Numbered from the stretch's first letter, positions 1 to 7,942 are shown. The stretch: 64,000 nucleotides of DNA from Polynucleobacter sp. (GCF_030693775.1 NZ_JAUXZY010000004.1:868001-932000), one strand, 5' to 3'. Notes: generated by a model not told the origin, from the letters alone. Numbers and translations are program-made.

Positions 1-1
1 G

Positions 2-1033
2 CAATTATTTGTTCAAATAGTTGCATTAGTTTTAACGGAAATCAAAAGACGTTCCGAAGTATATTTTGGCAAAGAATTTGCTGGCGTAGTTTTGGGACGC
101 CCTGTTAATTATATGGGCGCTCAATCGAGTGGCGATAATGAACAAGCCTTAGGAATTATGAGGAAAGCAGCGCAATTAGCTGGCTTTACTGATATTCATT
201 TTGTTATTGAGCCAATGGCGGCATCTTTAGTTATTTCTAGGGCAATGTTCGATTCTAGTGCGCCAGCTGTTGTTATAGATGTCGGCGGTGGTACGACCGA
301 CATAATTTTATTGAATGTCAATTCCGAGGCTGATGAAAAGCTAAATGTATTGAATGCAGTTGGTGAGCGAGTAGGGGGAAATGATTTCGATGAAATTTTA
401 GCTAAAAAGAAGTTTGCCCCTTTTCTTGGCGCAAATTCAGAATCAAGAGATGGCAAAAAGCTTCCTAATCAGCTAATAATGGATGCCCTCAGTACCAGAG
501 ATATTCATAAACAGGCAAATTTTCGAAAACGTGGCATTGAAATTCATGAATATATTAGCCAAGCTGACGAATCATTACCGCTCGAAAGACTTTATCAGCT
601 GTTTCGGATGCAACTTCAGCATCAGATTTTATTAATTTCAGAGGATGCAAAGAAGGCTTTAAGTGATATCGATAACTATGAAGCTCAGTTCCCATTTTTT
701 GATCATCCTTTTAAGGTGGATTTGAGAAAAAATGATTTAGCGGACATTTACGAAAATGAATTAAATATTATTAAGCGTAATGTTTTGAGTGTTTTTAAAG
801 GACATTTAGCGGATGGTCAGGCCTACAGAGTATTTTTGACGGGCGGTATGTCTAGATGTACAACTTTAATTGAATCAATTAAAGAGCTCATTCCAGCTGG
901 CGTCGTCATTAATCGTATTTCAGCTCTGCAAAGTGTTGGCGCTGGTTTGGCTGTCGTCGCAAGGCAATTAGCACTTTCAGACGACGCCTATGCTGAGAAT
1001 TTTTCTGTCAGGGGCATACCTGTAACTAGATAA
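2..1033 (+). CDS. YegD-like Hsp70-family protein, 5' end cut by window
   Basis: The reading frame is open from the first bases, so the gene starts before the window and 343 C-terminal residues are seen; the TTG at 92 is only an internal codon. The text resembles the ATPase fold of DnaK/YegD: a VVLGRPVNY stretch, the phosphate-2 loop VIDVGGGTTDI, a connecting EPMAAS motif, and LTGGMSR as the adenosine loop. The protein ends soon after the nucleotide-binding domain, so there is no DnaK-type substrate-binding domain, as in YegD. It converges on dndE with a 17-nt gap and shares the AT-rich composition of the dnd genes, so it probably belongs to the same island. A chaperone or regulatory ATPase role in phosphorothioate defence is inference. 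Confidence 0.85.
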   Translation, partial: QLFVQIVALVLTEIKRRSEVYFGKEFAGVVLGRPVNYMGAQSSGDNEQALGIMRKAAQLAGFTDIHFVIEPMAASLVISRAMFDSSAPAVVIDVGGGTTDIILLNVNSEADEKLNVLNAVGERVGGNDFDEILAKKKFAPFLGANSESRDGKKLPNQLIMDALSTRDIHKQANFRKRGIEIHEYISQADESLPLERLYQLFRMQLQHQILLISEDAKKALSDIDNYEAQFPFFDHPFKVDLRKNDLADIYENELNIIKRNVLSVFKGHLADGQAYRVFLTGGMSRCTTLIESIKELIPAGVVINRISALQSVGAGLAVVARQLALSDDAYAENFSVRGIPVTR

Positions 1034-1050
1034 TTGGCGGCCTTTAATAG

Positions 1051-1422
1051 TTATTTAATTAAACTTGCCAATAAATTTTCAATTGAATCTGATGACGAGC
1101 CATTTAGATACGAGATACCGCGATGCAGGTGAAGCTTAAAATAATTATTTAGCTCCACCTTTTCTAGGGAAACTCCATTTTTCTTGGCATTTGAAATCAG
1201 CAAGGCCATATAAAGATTTTCAAGTCCTCCAGTAAATGTTCTCCAAGTCATCTCCACCGAACTATCTGCGATGACATTTTCAAAGGGGGGTGGCGTCGTC
1301 TCTCTTAGTGAGAGGCAAAAGGCCCATCTACATAAAACATTCCAGTTTTGTATTCCGGTTCGCCTTTTAAGGGTAATTAATTGAATTTTTGCTTTTTCTG
1401 AGATTCGAACATTTTCAATCAT
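1051..1422 (-). CDS. dndE: DNA sulfur modification protein DndE
   Basis: This 123-aa protein is the last gene of the dndBCDE run. It has the DndE pattern: an N-terminal VRISEKAKIQLITLKRRTG segment, an internal WNVLCRWAFCLSL helix and a helical C-terminus. DndE is a small DNA-binding member of the phosphorothioation complex, reported to bind nicked DNA, and is needed for sulfur insertion into the DNA backbone. The start codon directly abuts the dndD stop codon, so translation is probably coupled. Length matches the family. Assignment rests on sequence pattern plus position; no helicase fusion is present. Confidence 0.88.
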   Translation of the reverse strand: MIENVRISEKAKIQLITLKRRTGIQNWNVLCRWAFCLSLRETTPPPFENVIADSSVEMTWRTFTGGLENLYMALLISNAKKNGVSLEKVELNNYFKLHLHRGISYLNGSSSDSIENLLASLIK

Positions 1423-3390
1423 TTAGGTCCTCGCAGTCTCAAAATATCCTTTGCTGAATACAGAGGATTCAGTAGATTCATCGTAATTAATGGTGTATTC
1501 AAGCGCTATGTGACCTTTGAGTGATTCGTAATGTTCATTTGTAATTTCTTCATCTGTTGAAAAAATCAAAACTTGACTTCCGGCCTTGGGGAAATAGTTT
1601 GAGATCAATTTCTGTCTATGCGGACCGTCTAGTCGACCAAGCGGGGTATCAATAACAGTTGGTAGAGTTTTTCCAGAGGATTTGGCTAATGCCCAAAGTA
1701 TTGCAACAGCCAGAAGTTGTCGCTCCCCAGCTGAGAGAGACTTGGCCGGAACAACCTCTCCGGATGGCTTTACTATTAATAGATTAAAGTCATCTTTATT
1801 AATCTCGAATCTGAGGCCAAACTTGGACTTTCTGTGAAGAAGTTGAAAGCACTTGGATATTTCATCACTTAGCGAAATGAGGTGCTTGGATATAAGTTCA
1901 TCTTTAAATTTAGAAAGCGTATTCTTTGCCTTTTGTGCATGATTAAGTACCCGTTGATTCACAATTTGGCTTGTTTCTAAATCTGCAATTTGGGCTAATT
2001 TATTAGTAATTTCTTTGGTGATGCGCTCCAACTGGGTATTAATAGATCTTATTTCATCAGCTAGAACTTCTGTCTTTAGTTCAAGTTTAGTTTTCTCTTT
2101 CTGCTTTTCGGTAAGATTTTTGACAATATCCGCTACTTTTTCTTCAGACGGAACGGCTTGGAGGCTTTTATTTAAGACATCAATTTCATTCTCAATAACT
2201 TCAAATTCCTTAAGCTTTGATTCAATAGACTTTTTAAGTCCAGAAAGTTCATCTATTGAAGGTAGCTGAGCTTCATCAATATCGGTAGAGAAGCTAGATA
2301 CCTCAGCCAATACTTGTGCAAGTCTTCTATCAAACAGCTGAAATACTGAATCTTTGCTAACTTTATCTAATTCTTTTAATAAAGTTATTTGTTGCTTAAA
2401 TGTTGAGATTTCATCCTCAAAAGCCTTAGCAGATTTTAAGTTATGACCTGAAGCTTTGCTGAGCCCTTGTCGTATTTCAGCAATTTGCTTCGATAAAAGA
2501 AGAAGGGGTGCCATACCTGAGGCGAGCTCTAGAAGCTCATTCGTTAATCTCTTTCTTCTCTCTTTGAGGACTTCAAGGTTTTCTTGTAAGGCATGTCTAT
2601 TTGCCAAAAGATCGGCACCAGAGATTTTCATCTCATCTTCAGTTCTGGCAATCTCAATAGTTAATCTATCTAGTTGATTTGCAATCCCGGCTTTTTCTTG
2701 ACCAATAAGCTCTTTTCTTGAGTTTAATTCCTTAGCAGAAGCTTCCTCTGAGTCTATAGAAATGCTTCCCGATTCCTTGGTAATTTCTAGCGCCTTTCTC
2801 TTTTCAATTTGCGTGAGACTTTTTGCTAGGCTTTCTATGGAATTAATGCCGAGAAGGGAGTAAATACCACTTCTTAATATTGCTGAGGACCTTAGGGGGT
2901 CAGCAAGACCTTCAATCTTTTCGCCATCAAAAAAGAATAGTTCAGAGATTTCTGATGGCATAAACTCTTCAACAAATTCATGCCAGCGCTCGGACGCTGT
3001 TCCATCAAAAATGCCGTCTCTAGTAATCTCGCAAACCTCTTTAATATTAGATGGGCTTGATTCAAACCAATTTCTAGAAACTTCTATTATTTCCTTTTTC
3101 CCATTTTGTTTAGTGGTAAATGTAAGCTTTAAACCAGCGCCATTTTTTGGTGAAACATCGCGGTTGATTAAGCTTTTTAAGTATTCCTCATAAGGACCCT
3201 TTCCTCTTGACGAGGTCTTTGCCGTCTTGCCGTATAAGACAAGCTGTAATGCATCAAGAAAGGTCGTTTTTCCTGAGCCGTTAAATGCCCCAAACAAAAT
3301 AATGGGTTTTTTTGAAGTCGGAGTTAGCTCAACGGTATGCTCACCTTTGTAGATGCCAAAGTTAACTAGAGTTAGCTCATTTAAAATCAC
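1423..3390 (-). CDS. dndD: DNA sulfur modification ATPase DndD (SMC-like)
   Basis: A 655-aa ABC/SMC-type ATPase. Walker A is GAFNGSGKTT at residues 34-43, the middle (about 190-500) is Lys/Glu-rich coiled coil, the ABC signature LSAGER is near 552, and Walker B VIDTPLGRLD is near 577-586. DndD supplies ATPase and DNA-nicking or DNA-opening activity during phosphorothioate insertion. The start overlaps the end of dndC by 4 nt and the stop abuts dndE, so the four genes form one transcription unit. Length is normal for DndD and all ATPase motifs are intact, so the gene looks functional. Confidence 0.93.
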   Translation of the reverse strand: MILNELTLVNFGIYKGEHTVELTPTSKKPIILFGAFNGSGKTTFLDALQLVLYGKTAKTSSRGKGPYEEYLKSLINRDVSPKNGAGLKLTFTTKQNGKKEIIEVSRNWFESSPSNIKEVCEITRDGIFDGTASERWHEFVEEFMPSEISELFFFDGEKIEGLADPLRSSAILRSGIYSLLGINSIESLAKSLTQIEKRKALEITKESGSISIDSEEASAKELNSRKELIGQEKAGIANQLDRLTIEIARTEDEMKISGADLLANRHALQENLEVLKERRKRLTNELLELASGMAPLLLLSKQIAEIRQGLSKASGHNLKSAKAFEDEISTFKQQITLLKELDKVSKDSVFQLFDRRLAQVLAEVSSFSTDIDEAQLPSIDELSGLKKSIESKLKEFEVIENEIDVLNKSLQAVPSEEKVADIVKNLTEKQKEKTKLELKTEVLADEIRSINTQLERITKEITNKLAQIADLETSQIVNQRVLNHAQKAKNTLSKFKDELISKHLISLSDEISKCFQLLHRKSKFGLRFEINKDDFNLLIVKPSGEVVPAKSLSAGERQLLAVAILWALAKSSGKTLPTVIDTPLGRLDGPHRQKLISNYFPKAGSQVLIFSTDEEITNEHYESLKGHIALEYTINYDESTESSVFSKGYFETART

Positions 3391-4979
3391 GCCTTGCTCC
3401 CATCTTCATCAAGGGGAAATAGGTCTGAGACTTCAAATGTAGCCGATGGTTCCATCATATTTCTTACTTGTTCTTCGTCGTCAGTTGTGGTTTGTGATTT
3501 CTTAAGGGCAAATTGATATGCCTCATCCTTATTCTCAAATCCGCCGTTTATAAGTGCTTTTTCCAAGTTTTCATAGATCCCAACTCTTCTAGTGGCTGTG
3601 GAGTAGTTTCTTTCAATATTGAGCAAGTTTCTTACCAGTTGGTAGTGAAGATCGTCTGGTGAATTGTCTTTTGAGGCAAGTTCTCTAAGTAAGGCAATAT
3701 CATTCCTATTGAATAGGGCGCCTTCATCCACGCTCTCAAATGGGTAATCTCTTCCGGTTGCCTCTTTGTAAATTTCCGGAACTCTATCCTCAATTTCATT
3801 CTTATCTTTAACCCATATACGCCTAATTTCTTCTAACTCTTCTTCAGTAATTAGTTGAAATTTTTCAGTTCCTTCGCTACCGCTTGCTCTTACTTGTTCT
3901 TGGGCAATTAAAAGCTCTAGTAATAGTTTTTCACGATAACTTTGGAGGTAGGGGCCGTGCACAAGTTTTTTGCCACCAGTATCCTTGTCATCCATTAGGG
4001 TAAGCCTGCCATCCATCCTTCTAAAGTCGCGCTTATCAAAGTCTGTTATTCCAATATCTAGGAAGTTATCCCGAAAATGAGAAAGAGGGGCCATCCACTT
4101 TTTCTCATCATCATTCTTAATCATCGCTTGCATTGATTTATCTTTGTCAACCAAGGTACAAACAAAGCAGCCAAAACGACTATCACCACAGCTAGGTGTT
4201 GACGTGTCAACTACTAGAGGGCACTCGTTATCTTGAGTTGCCCCGCGGTACATATTTAGAAGCTGGCTATTGTCATAACCCCATGGGTTTTTGTAGGTTA
4301 CCAAGTACTCCCAGACATCATCATTTGACCAGCTAACTATTGGCGGGTAAATCCAGACCCTATCTAGCTTTGGATTTCCATTTCTGCTCAATAAATCACG
4401 AGTAGAGCCTTCGTACCCTTCCATAACCTTTTTTCTTGTCGAGCTCTCGGCCTTACGTGTGCCTAAAACAAGGATGGCTTCACCATTTTTCGCAACTACA
4501 TCAAGAATGAAGCTATTTGAAGGATTAATTTTTAATCTGCTGGTGCACCATCTAAACATGGGCCTGGGGGCCGGATACCCTTTACCAATTAAATTAACCC
4601 AAAATCTATCTTGTAGCTCCGGGGTCAAACGCTTAGGTTCAATTGGCATTCTTTGTTGGATTGCTTCAAGTCTCATCTTCTCAAGAGAAACTTCAACCCA
4701 CATTGCAACGACTGGATTCTCAACTAATGTATCTGTACTGATGACATATATAGGCTTTGAGCGCTGAGACTCTTCAAGCTCTTTAATTGCATACCAAATT
4801 AATTGAAGGCATGCAGTGGAATCCTTGCCGCCGCTATATCCAATTACCCAAGGCAGAGCGTCGCTTAAGTAAAGTCTTTTAATATCGGCTTTAATTGTTT
4901 CTACTTCTGAATCAATCCCATCTGCATCAAACGACGACTTTTGATAGCCATTGACTATATTTATTTTTTTCTCAACCAT
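3387..4979 (-). CDS. dndC: DNA sulfurtransferase DndC (PAPS reductase-like)
   Basis: A 530-aa member of the ATP-pyrophosphatase/PAPS reductase superfamily that activates the DNA backbone and inserts sulfur. The PP-loop SGGKDST is at residues 49-55. RWCTSRLK places Cys145, and a cluster at Cys253, 264, 271 and 274 (C-x10-C-x6-C-x2-C) fits the iron-sulfur site known in DndC. The C-terminal third is charged and helical. It lies 1 nt after dndB and overlaps dndD by 4 nt. No DndA cysteine desulfurase is in the window; in other bacteria a housekeeping IscS can fill that role. Confidence 0.95.
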   Translation of the reverse strand: MVEKKINIVNGYQKSSFDADGIDSEVETIKADIKRLYLSDALPWVIGYSGGKDSTACLQLIWYAIKELEESQRSKPIYVISTDTLVENPVVAMWVEVSLEKMRLEAIQQRMPIEPKRLTPELQDRFWVNLIGKGYPAPRPMFRWCTSRLKINPSNSFILDVVAKNGEAILVLGTRKAESSTRKKVMEGYEGSTRDLLSRNGNPKLDRVWIYPPIVSWSNDDVWEYLVTYKNPWGYDNSQLLNMYRGATQDNECPLVVDTSTPSCGDSRFGCFVCTLVDKDKSMQAMIKNDDEKKWMAPLSHFRDNFLDIGITDFDKRDFRRMDGRLTLMDDKDTGGKKLVHGPYLQSYREKLLLELLIAQEQVRASGSEGTEKFQLITEEELEEIRRIWVKDKNEIEDRVPEIYKEATGRDYPFESVDEGALFNRNDIALLRELASKDNSPDDLHYQLVRNLLNIERNYSTATRRVGIYENLEKALINGGFENKDEAYQFALKKSQTTTDDEEQVRNMMEPSATFEVSDLFPLDEDGSKA

Positions 4980-4980
4980 C

Positions 4981-6072
4981 TTAGCCTCGTTTATATGCTT
5001 CTTCTGTTCGTTTTTCTTCAGGGGATAGTTTTAACCCCAACTTTTGTTTTATTAAATTAGTTGTTAACGTTACGTTATTGTAAGTTTTTGATACTTTTCC
5101 GCCCACAAGTGCTCGACCCTCCCAGACTTTGGCATTGCTACGAGACCAGTCAATATTTTTGAGGGCTGCGAGTTTTTGCTTCCAATCTTTCGGGTGCTCG
5201 CTTAGTAGCTGACTGCCTGCAATCCCGATAGATTGAATTGCTATTCCATGCGAATGGAGGAGCTCTTTACGTATCTCACCTGCGGTAAGCCTGCTTTTTT
5301 GAACCATTTCCCATTCTGGGATGTGCTTTGAAACTTCATCCCAAAATGTGATGCAAAGCTTTGAGGCATTGTTTTCATCAGATAGCTCTTTCGCATCCAA
5401 TAGTGCGTGACAGCCCGTATAGATAGCGCTTAGAGTAAATAACTTTCTAGAGCGCTCGGAAAGTGTACTTCTCTCCATTTCTACTAGCCCCTTAAAGGCA
5501 ATTGACTTTAGGGCAACTAGTTTTGCAATTTTTGACATGTCATTGCGATGATCGTAAAGTAAGCCTAGTGAACGACTAGGCCGTATTGCATGCCTATTTA
5601 AGTCGGCAAACATTTGCTGGCTACGCTCTAACCCTCTGTCAATGAAGAAAACCACGGCGATAGATTCACTCGACAGTGATGAGTCCTCCTTAATCGCCAT
5701 TTCTATGGCGGCTCTTCTATGTTGACCATCGTTGACGATTATTTTTGAATTCATATCTATTCGAAGGAATCCATTTCGCTGGGCTTCGGGGGTATTGTTG
5801 ATGGTTGTGAACTTAACATCCCCATCGATTGAAGCAGTGATTGCTGAAAAAACGTAGTTATCTGGATTGCTTGTTATATACCTGGCAATTTCAGGTACTC
5901 TAGATTTATTAAGAATTCTTTGGGCTCTTAATTCGGGACTAAGCTCCTCTTCGTCAAACTTGAAAATTTTATGAACCAAGCCAAGTGGGCACATTGATAC
6001 AAAATATTCCCTCCCAGCCTGAATTCCACGTATTGCTGGAAAAGTGAAGTGGTGGTCTGTTGTATTTGACAT
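4981..6072 (-). CDS. dndB: DndB, DGQHR-domain protein of the phosphorothioation locus
   Basis: This 363-aa first gene of the operon has the family hallmark DGQHR at residues 115-119, followed by the QxMFADLNRHA-type block (FADLNRHAIRPSRSL) near residue 155. DndB homologues are known as dnd repressors and also modulate modification frequency. The ATG at 6072 is preceded on the transcript by ACAT repeats and no Shine-Dalgarno-like sequence, with only about 20-25 nt between the predicted transcription start and the codon. Two palindromes cover its promoter at 6088-6142, so DndB may bind its own operator; that is inference. Composition is AT-rich compared with the core genome. Confidence 0.95.
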   Translation of the reverse strand: MSNTTDHHFTFPAIRGIQAGREYFVSMCPLGLVHKIFKFDEEELSPELRAQRILNKSRVPEIARYITSNPDNYVFSAITASIDGDVKFTTINNTPEAQRNGFLRIDMNSKIIVNDGQHRRAAIEMAIKEDSSLSSESIAVVFFIDRGLERSQQMFADLNRHAIRPSRSLGLLYDHRNDMSKIAKLVALKSIAFKGLVEMERSTLSERSRKLFTLSAIYTGCHALLDAKELSDENNASKLCITFWDEVSKHIPEWEMVQKSRLTAGEIRKELLHSHGIAIQSIGIAGSQLLSEHPKDWKQKLAALKNIDWSRSNAKVWEGRALVGGKVSKTYNNVTLTTNLIKQKLGLKLSPEEKRTEEAYKRG

Positions 6073-6087
6073 GTATGTATGTATGTT

Positions 6088-6111
6088 TGTTTGTCAAAAT
6101 ATTAACAAACA
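6088..6111. promoter_or_regulatory. Palindromic operator 1 upstream of dndB
   Basis: A 24-bp inverted repeat of form TGTTTGTCAA-N4-TTAACAAACA. It covers the -10 element of the dndB promoter. A second copy follows 31 bp away. Confidence 0.7.
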
Positions 6112-6128
6112 CGTCAATTGTTTGTCAA
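6099..6128 (-). promoter_or_regulatory. Sigma-70-type promoter of dndBCDE
   Basis: Reading the minus strand, -35 TTGACA lies at 6128-6123 and -10 TAATAT at 6104-6099 with an 18-bp spacer. It is the only strong match upstream of dndB, and the start codon (6072) follows the -10 by only 26 nt. Confidence 0.7.
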
Positions 6129-6142
6129 GTATTTAACAAACA
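6119..6142. promoter_or_regulatory. Palindromic operator 2 upstream of dndB
   Basis: The second copy of TGTTTGTCAA-N4-TTAACAAACA, identical to operator 1 in all 20 arm bases and differing only in the central four. It covers the -35 element. The 31-bp centre-to-centre spacing is about three helical turns, which would put both bound dimers on the same face. Confidence 0.7.
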
Positions 6143-6307
6143 CTTTACAGCCCTATGTAACCCAATGATCCAAATAAATTTTTTTGTTTCGTACTAACAG
6201 TGATGGGGATAGGGGGCTTTAAAAAGTCTAAATTACGATAAGAATCTAAGCCAAATAAACCTTTAGCGCCGCTGAAGTTAACTTTCCGTCTTGTCCGCTT
6301 TCAGCCA

Positions 6308-6544
6308 TCAAAGGATCTGAAATGTTTTGTCAATCAGCTGCTTTAGTCTTGGTGTTTCAGCAGCAGATTTGCCTGTAAAGCCAAGGCAATTCTTCCTTAA
6401 TTGTGCTTTTAAAATAGCCTTCGGATCTTGGGACTTGAATTCGAAAAGTTGGCTTTTGCATATTTCGACATAAATTTCATCTGCTGATAGCGGTTTGTTT
6501 GCTGTTTTAAGCACAGTCAAAGCTGCGTCAATAATCGTGGCCAT
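6308..6544 (-). CDS. Stand-alone HARE-HTH (winged-helix) protein
   Basis: A 78-aa protein made almost only of one HARE-HTH domain (the domain shared by HB1, ASXL and restriction endonucleases): an IIDAALTVLKTANKPLSADE opening, the EIYVEICKSQLFEF helix pair, then SQDPKAILKAQLRKN. The family was predicted to read or respond to DNA modification and is often fused to restriction enzymes. Here it is separate, 32 nt downstream of the HNH gene on the same strand, and 235 nt upstream of dndB. It could be a DNA-binding subunit of the nuclease or a regulator of the dnd promoter. Domain identity is fairly clear; function is inferred. Confidence 0.72.
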   Translation of the reverse strand: MATIIDAALTVLKTANKPLSADEIYVEICKSQLFEFKSQDPKAILKAQLRKNCLGFTGKSAAETPRLKQLIDKTFQIL

Positions 6545-6576
6545 CTTTTTTTCCTTAATTTTTGATTATTTAAAGT

Positions 6577-7512
6577 CTACCTAAGCTTACTAAGTCTCCA
6601 TTCTAATGACTCTATCTTTGGTTCGTATGTAGATTCTTTTGGGAGTATTAACGGCAATCCCTCTAGGCTTGTGAAGATCTGTAAATCAGGTATGCGTCGA
6701 TCAATTGACTTGCTCACATGCCATTTTTTATCTGGGCCGGGGCTTATGATGTTTTTATCCATTGCCCAATGCATATTTGGTGTTAAAGCCAGCCCATTTC
6801 TTGGGTCATCATCGCCTGCAACGGAAAAGGGATGGATGTGTGCGGCTTCGACAAGCGCTTCTCCGCTGGGAAGAATAATTCGAGAACCAGTTGCAGCGCA
6901 GCGATAGTCATAAATTTCTATAATTACTTTTCTAAATGCTGGATTTCGAATGAATTCGGATGGGTTGCGTGAAGATTTGGTGGTAGCCCCTTGTCGAATT
7001 GCATTTTCGTATTGGCTAATTCGATTATTTTTTTCTACAATTGAATGCAAATCTTCATCCGTCCTATCAAACCAAAAGTCTGATAATGCCGCTTCTAAAG
7101 CCTTGATGCTTTTTGACTGCTGAATTAGCGCGAAAAGATCATCATTCAAATATGCATATTCAACATTTTCTTTTATGTAATTAAATTCCGATCCACTTTT
7201 CATCGGAATAGTTGTGTCAATTTTTTTTAAATGCCAAAAACTTGGCTCCCCATTATTTAAATTTCCAGATAGGTATACGAATGGGTATTGTGGATTTGGC
7301 TTATCTTTATTTGCTTTTGTGCTAAGAAAGTAAGAAAGATACCTCTCCAGTAGAGTCGGTGCAAAATAAATTTTATTTACCTTTAGTCCGCCTGCATTGG
7401 CAAGGTCAAGCATCGCCAGGAGCATGCAAATTTTATGCGGCGATCGCCTTCCTTCACGTACATGAACCTTGATATCTTTAAATTGCTCTATGTATTTATT
7501 GAGGACAATCAT
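6577..7512 (-). CDS. HNH endonuclease with sulfur-binding-like N-terminal domain
   Basis: A 311-aa protein in two parts. The C-terminal half is an HNH nuclease: Cys205, then AAHIHP with His225/His227, DDPRNGLAL with Asn239, and His248. The N-terminal half (about 5-100) resembles the sulfur-binding domain of phosphorothioate-dependent McrA-type enzymes: a charged loop ending SPHK at 24-27, an LLAMLDL helix, YPF at 76-78 and FWHL at 92-95. I chose ATG 7512 because it overlaps the HIT stop as ATGA; a TTG at 7518 also exists. It is co-directional with HIT and HARE-HTH. Nuclease identity is strong; the sulfur-binding assignment is from pattern only. Confidence 0.82.
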   Translation of the reverse strand: MIVLNKYIEQFKDIKVHVREGRRSPHKICMLLAMLDLANAGGLKVNKIYFAPTLLERYLSYFLSTKANKDKPNPQYPFVYLSGNLNNGEPSFWHLKKIDTTIPMKSGSEFNYIKENVEYAYLNDDLFALIQQSKSIKALEAALSDFWFDRTDEDLHSIVEKNNRISQYENAIRQGATTKSSRNPSEFIRNPAFRKVIIEIYDYRCAATGSRIILPSGEALVEAAHIHPFSVAGDDDPRNGLALTPNMHWAMDKNIISPGPDKKWHVSKSIDRRIPDLQIFTSLEGLPLILPKESTYEPKIESLEWRLSKLR

Positions 7513-7889
7513 TCCCAATACTTTGCCTTACCCGGAATAATCCACCGCACACCACCTTTGGGATCTTCTAAATCTCCCTTGTAACGAGGAATAAGGTGTA
7601 TATGAAGGTGAGGTACGGTTTGTCCTGCTATAGGCCCATCATTAATACCAATGTTGTAGCCGTCGGGCTTAAATTCCTCTTCTAATACTGCTTTGGCTCT
7701 CTCTAAAAGATTAAGCATCGCGCTTTGCTCTTCAGGGGTGATTTCAAACCAAGATCCAATGTGTTGTTTCGGAATGATCAGGGTGTGTCCAGGTGAAACT
7801 GGGTAGCCATCTCGAATCACAAGAGCCAAATCATTGGAGTCAATGATGCGCTCTTGGGGCAGGGTACAAAACGGGCAGGGCTTAGTCAT
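7509..7889 (-). CDS. HIT-family nucleotide hydrolase
   Basis: A 126-aa histidine-triad protein: a CPFC pair at residues 5-8, and the catalytic triad HLHIH at 94-98 with a preceding GIxDGxxAGQTVPH loop. HIT enzymes hydrolyse nucleoside phosphoramidates, adenylylated compounds or dinucleoside polyphosphates. ATG 7889 is preferred over TTG 7892. Its stop codon overlaps the HNH start (ATGA), so the two are translationally coupled. Composition is between that of the dnd genes and the core. HIT-HNH pairs may also occur outside dnd loci, so a dnd-specific role is not assured. Confidence 0.9.
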   Translation of the reverse strand: MTKPCPFCTLPQERIIDSNDLALVIRDGYPVSPGHTLIIPKQHIGSWFEITPEEQSAMLNLLERAKAVLEEEFKPDGYNIGINDGPIAGQTVPHLHIHLIPRYKGDLEDPKGGVRWIIPGKAKYWE

Positions 7890-7921
7890 CAAATAGCTAC
7901 TGAATGGCTGCTTGTCATTTA

Positions 7922-7942
7922 TGGAATTTATATACTATTCCA
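7922..7942. promoter_or_regulatory. Palindrome upstream of the HIT-HNH-HARE set
   Basis: TGGAAT-N9-ATTCCA lies 33 bp upstream of the HIT start. On the minus strand it contains TATATA, which could serve as the -10 of the operon. No good -35 was seen. Confidence 0.4.
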
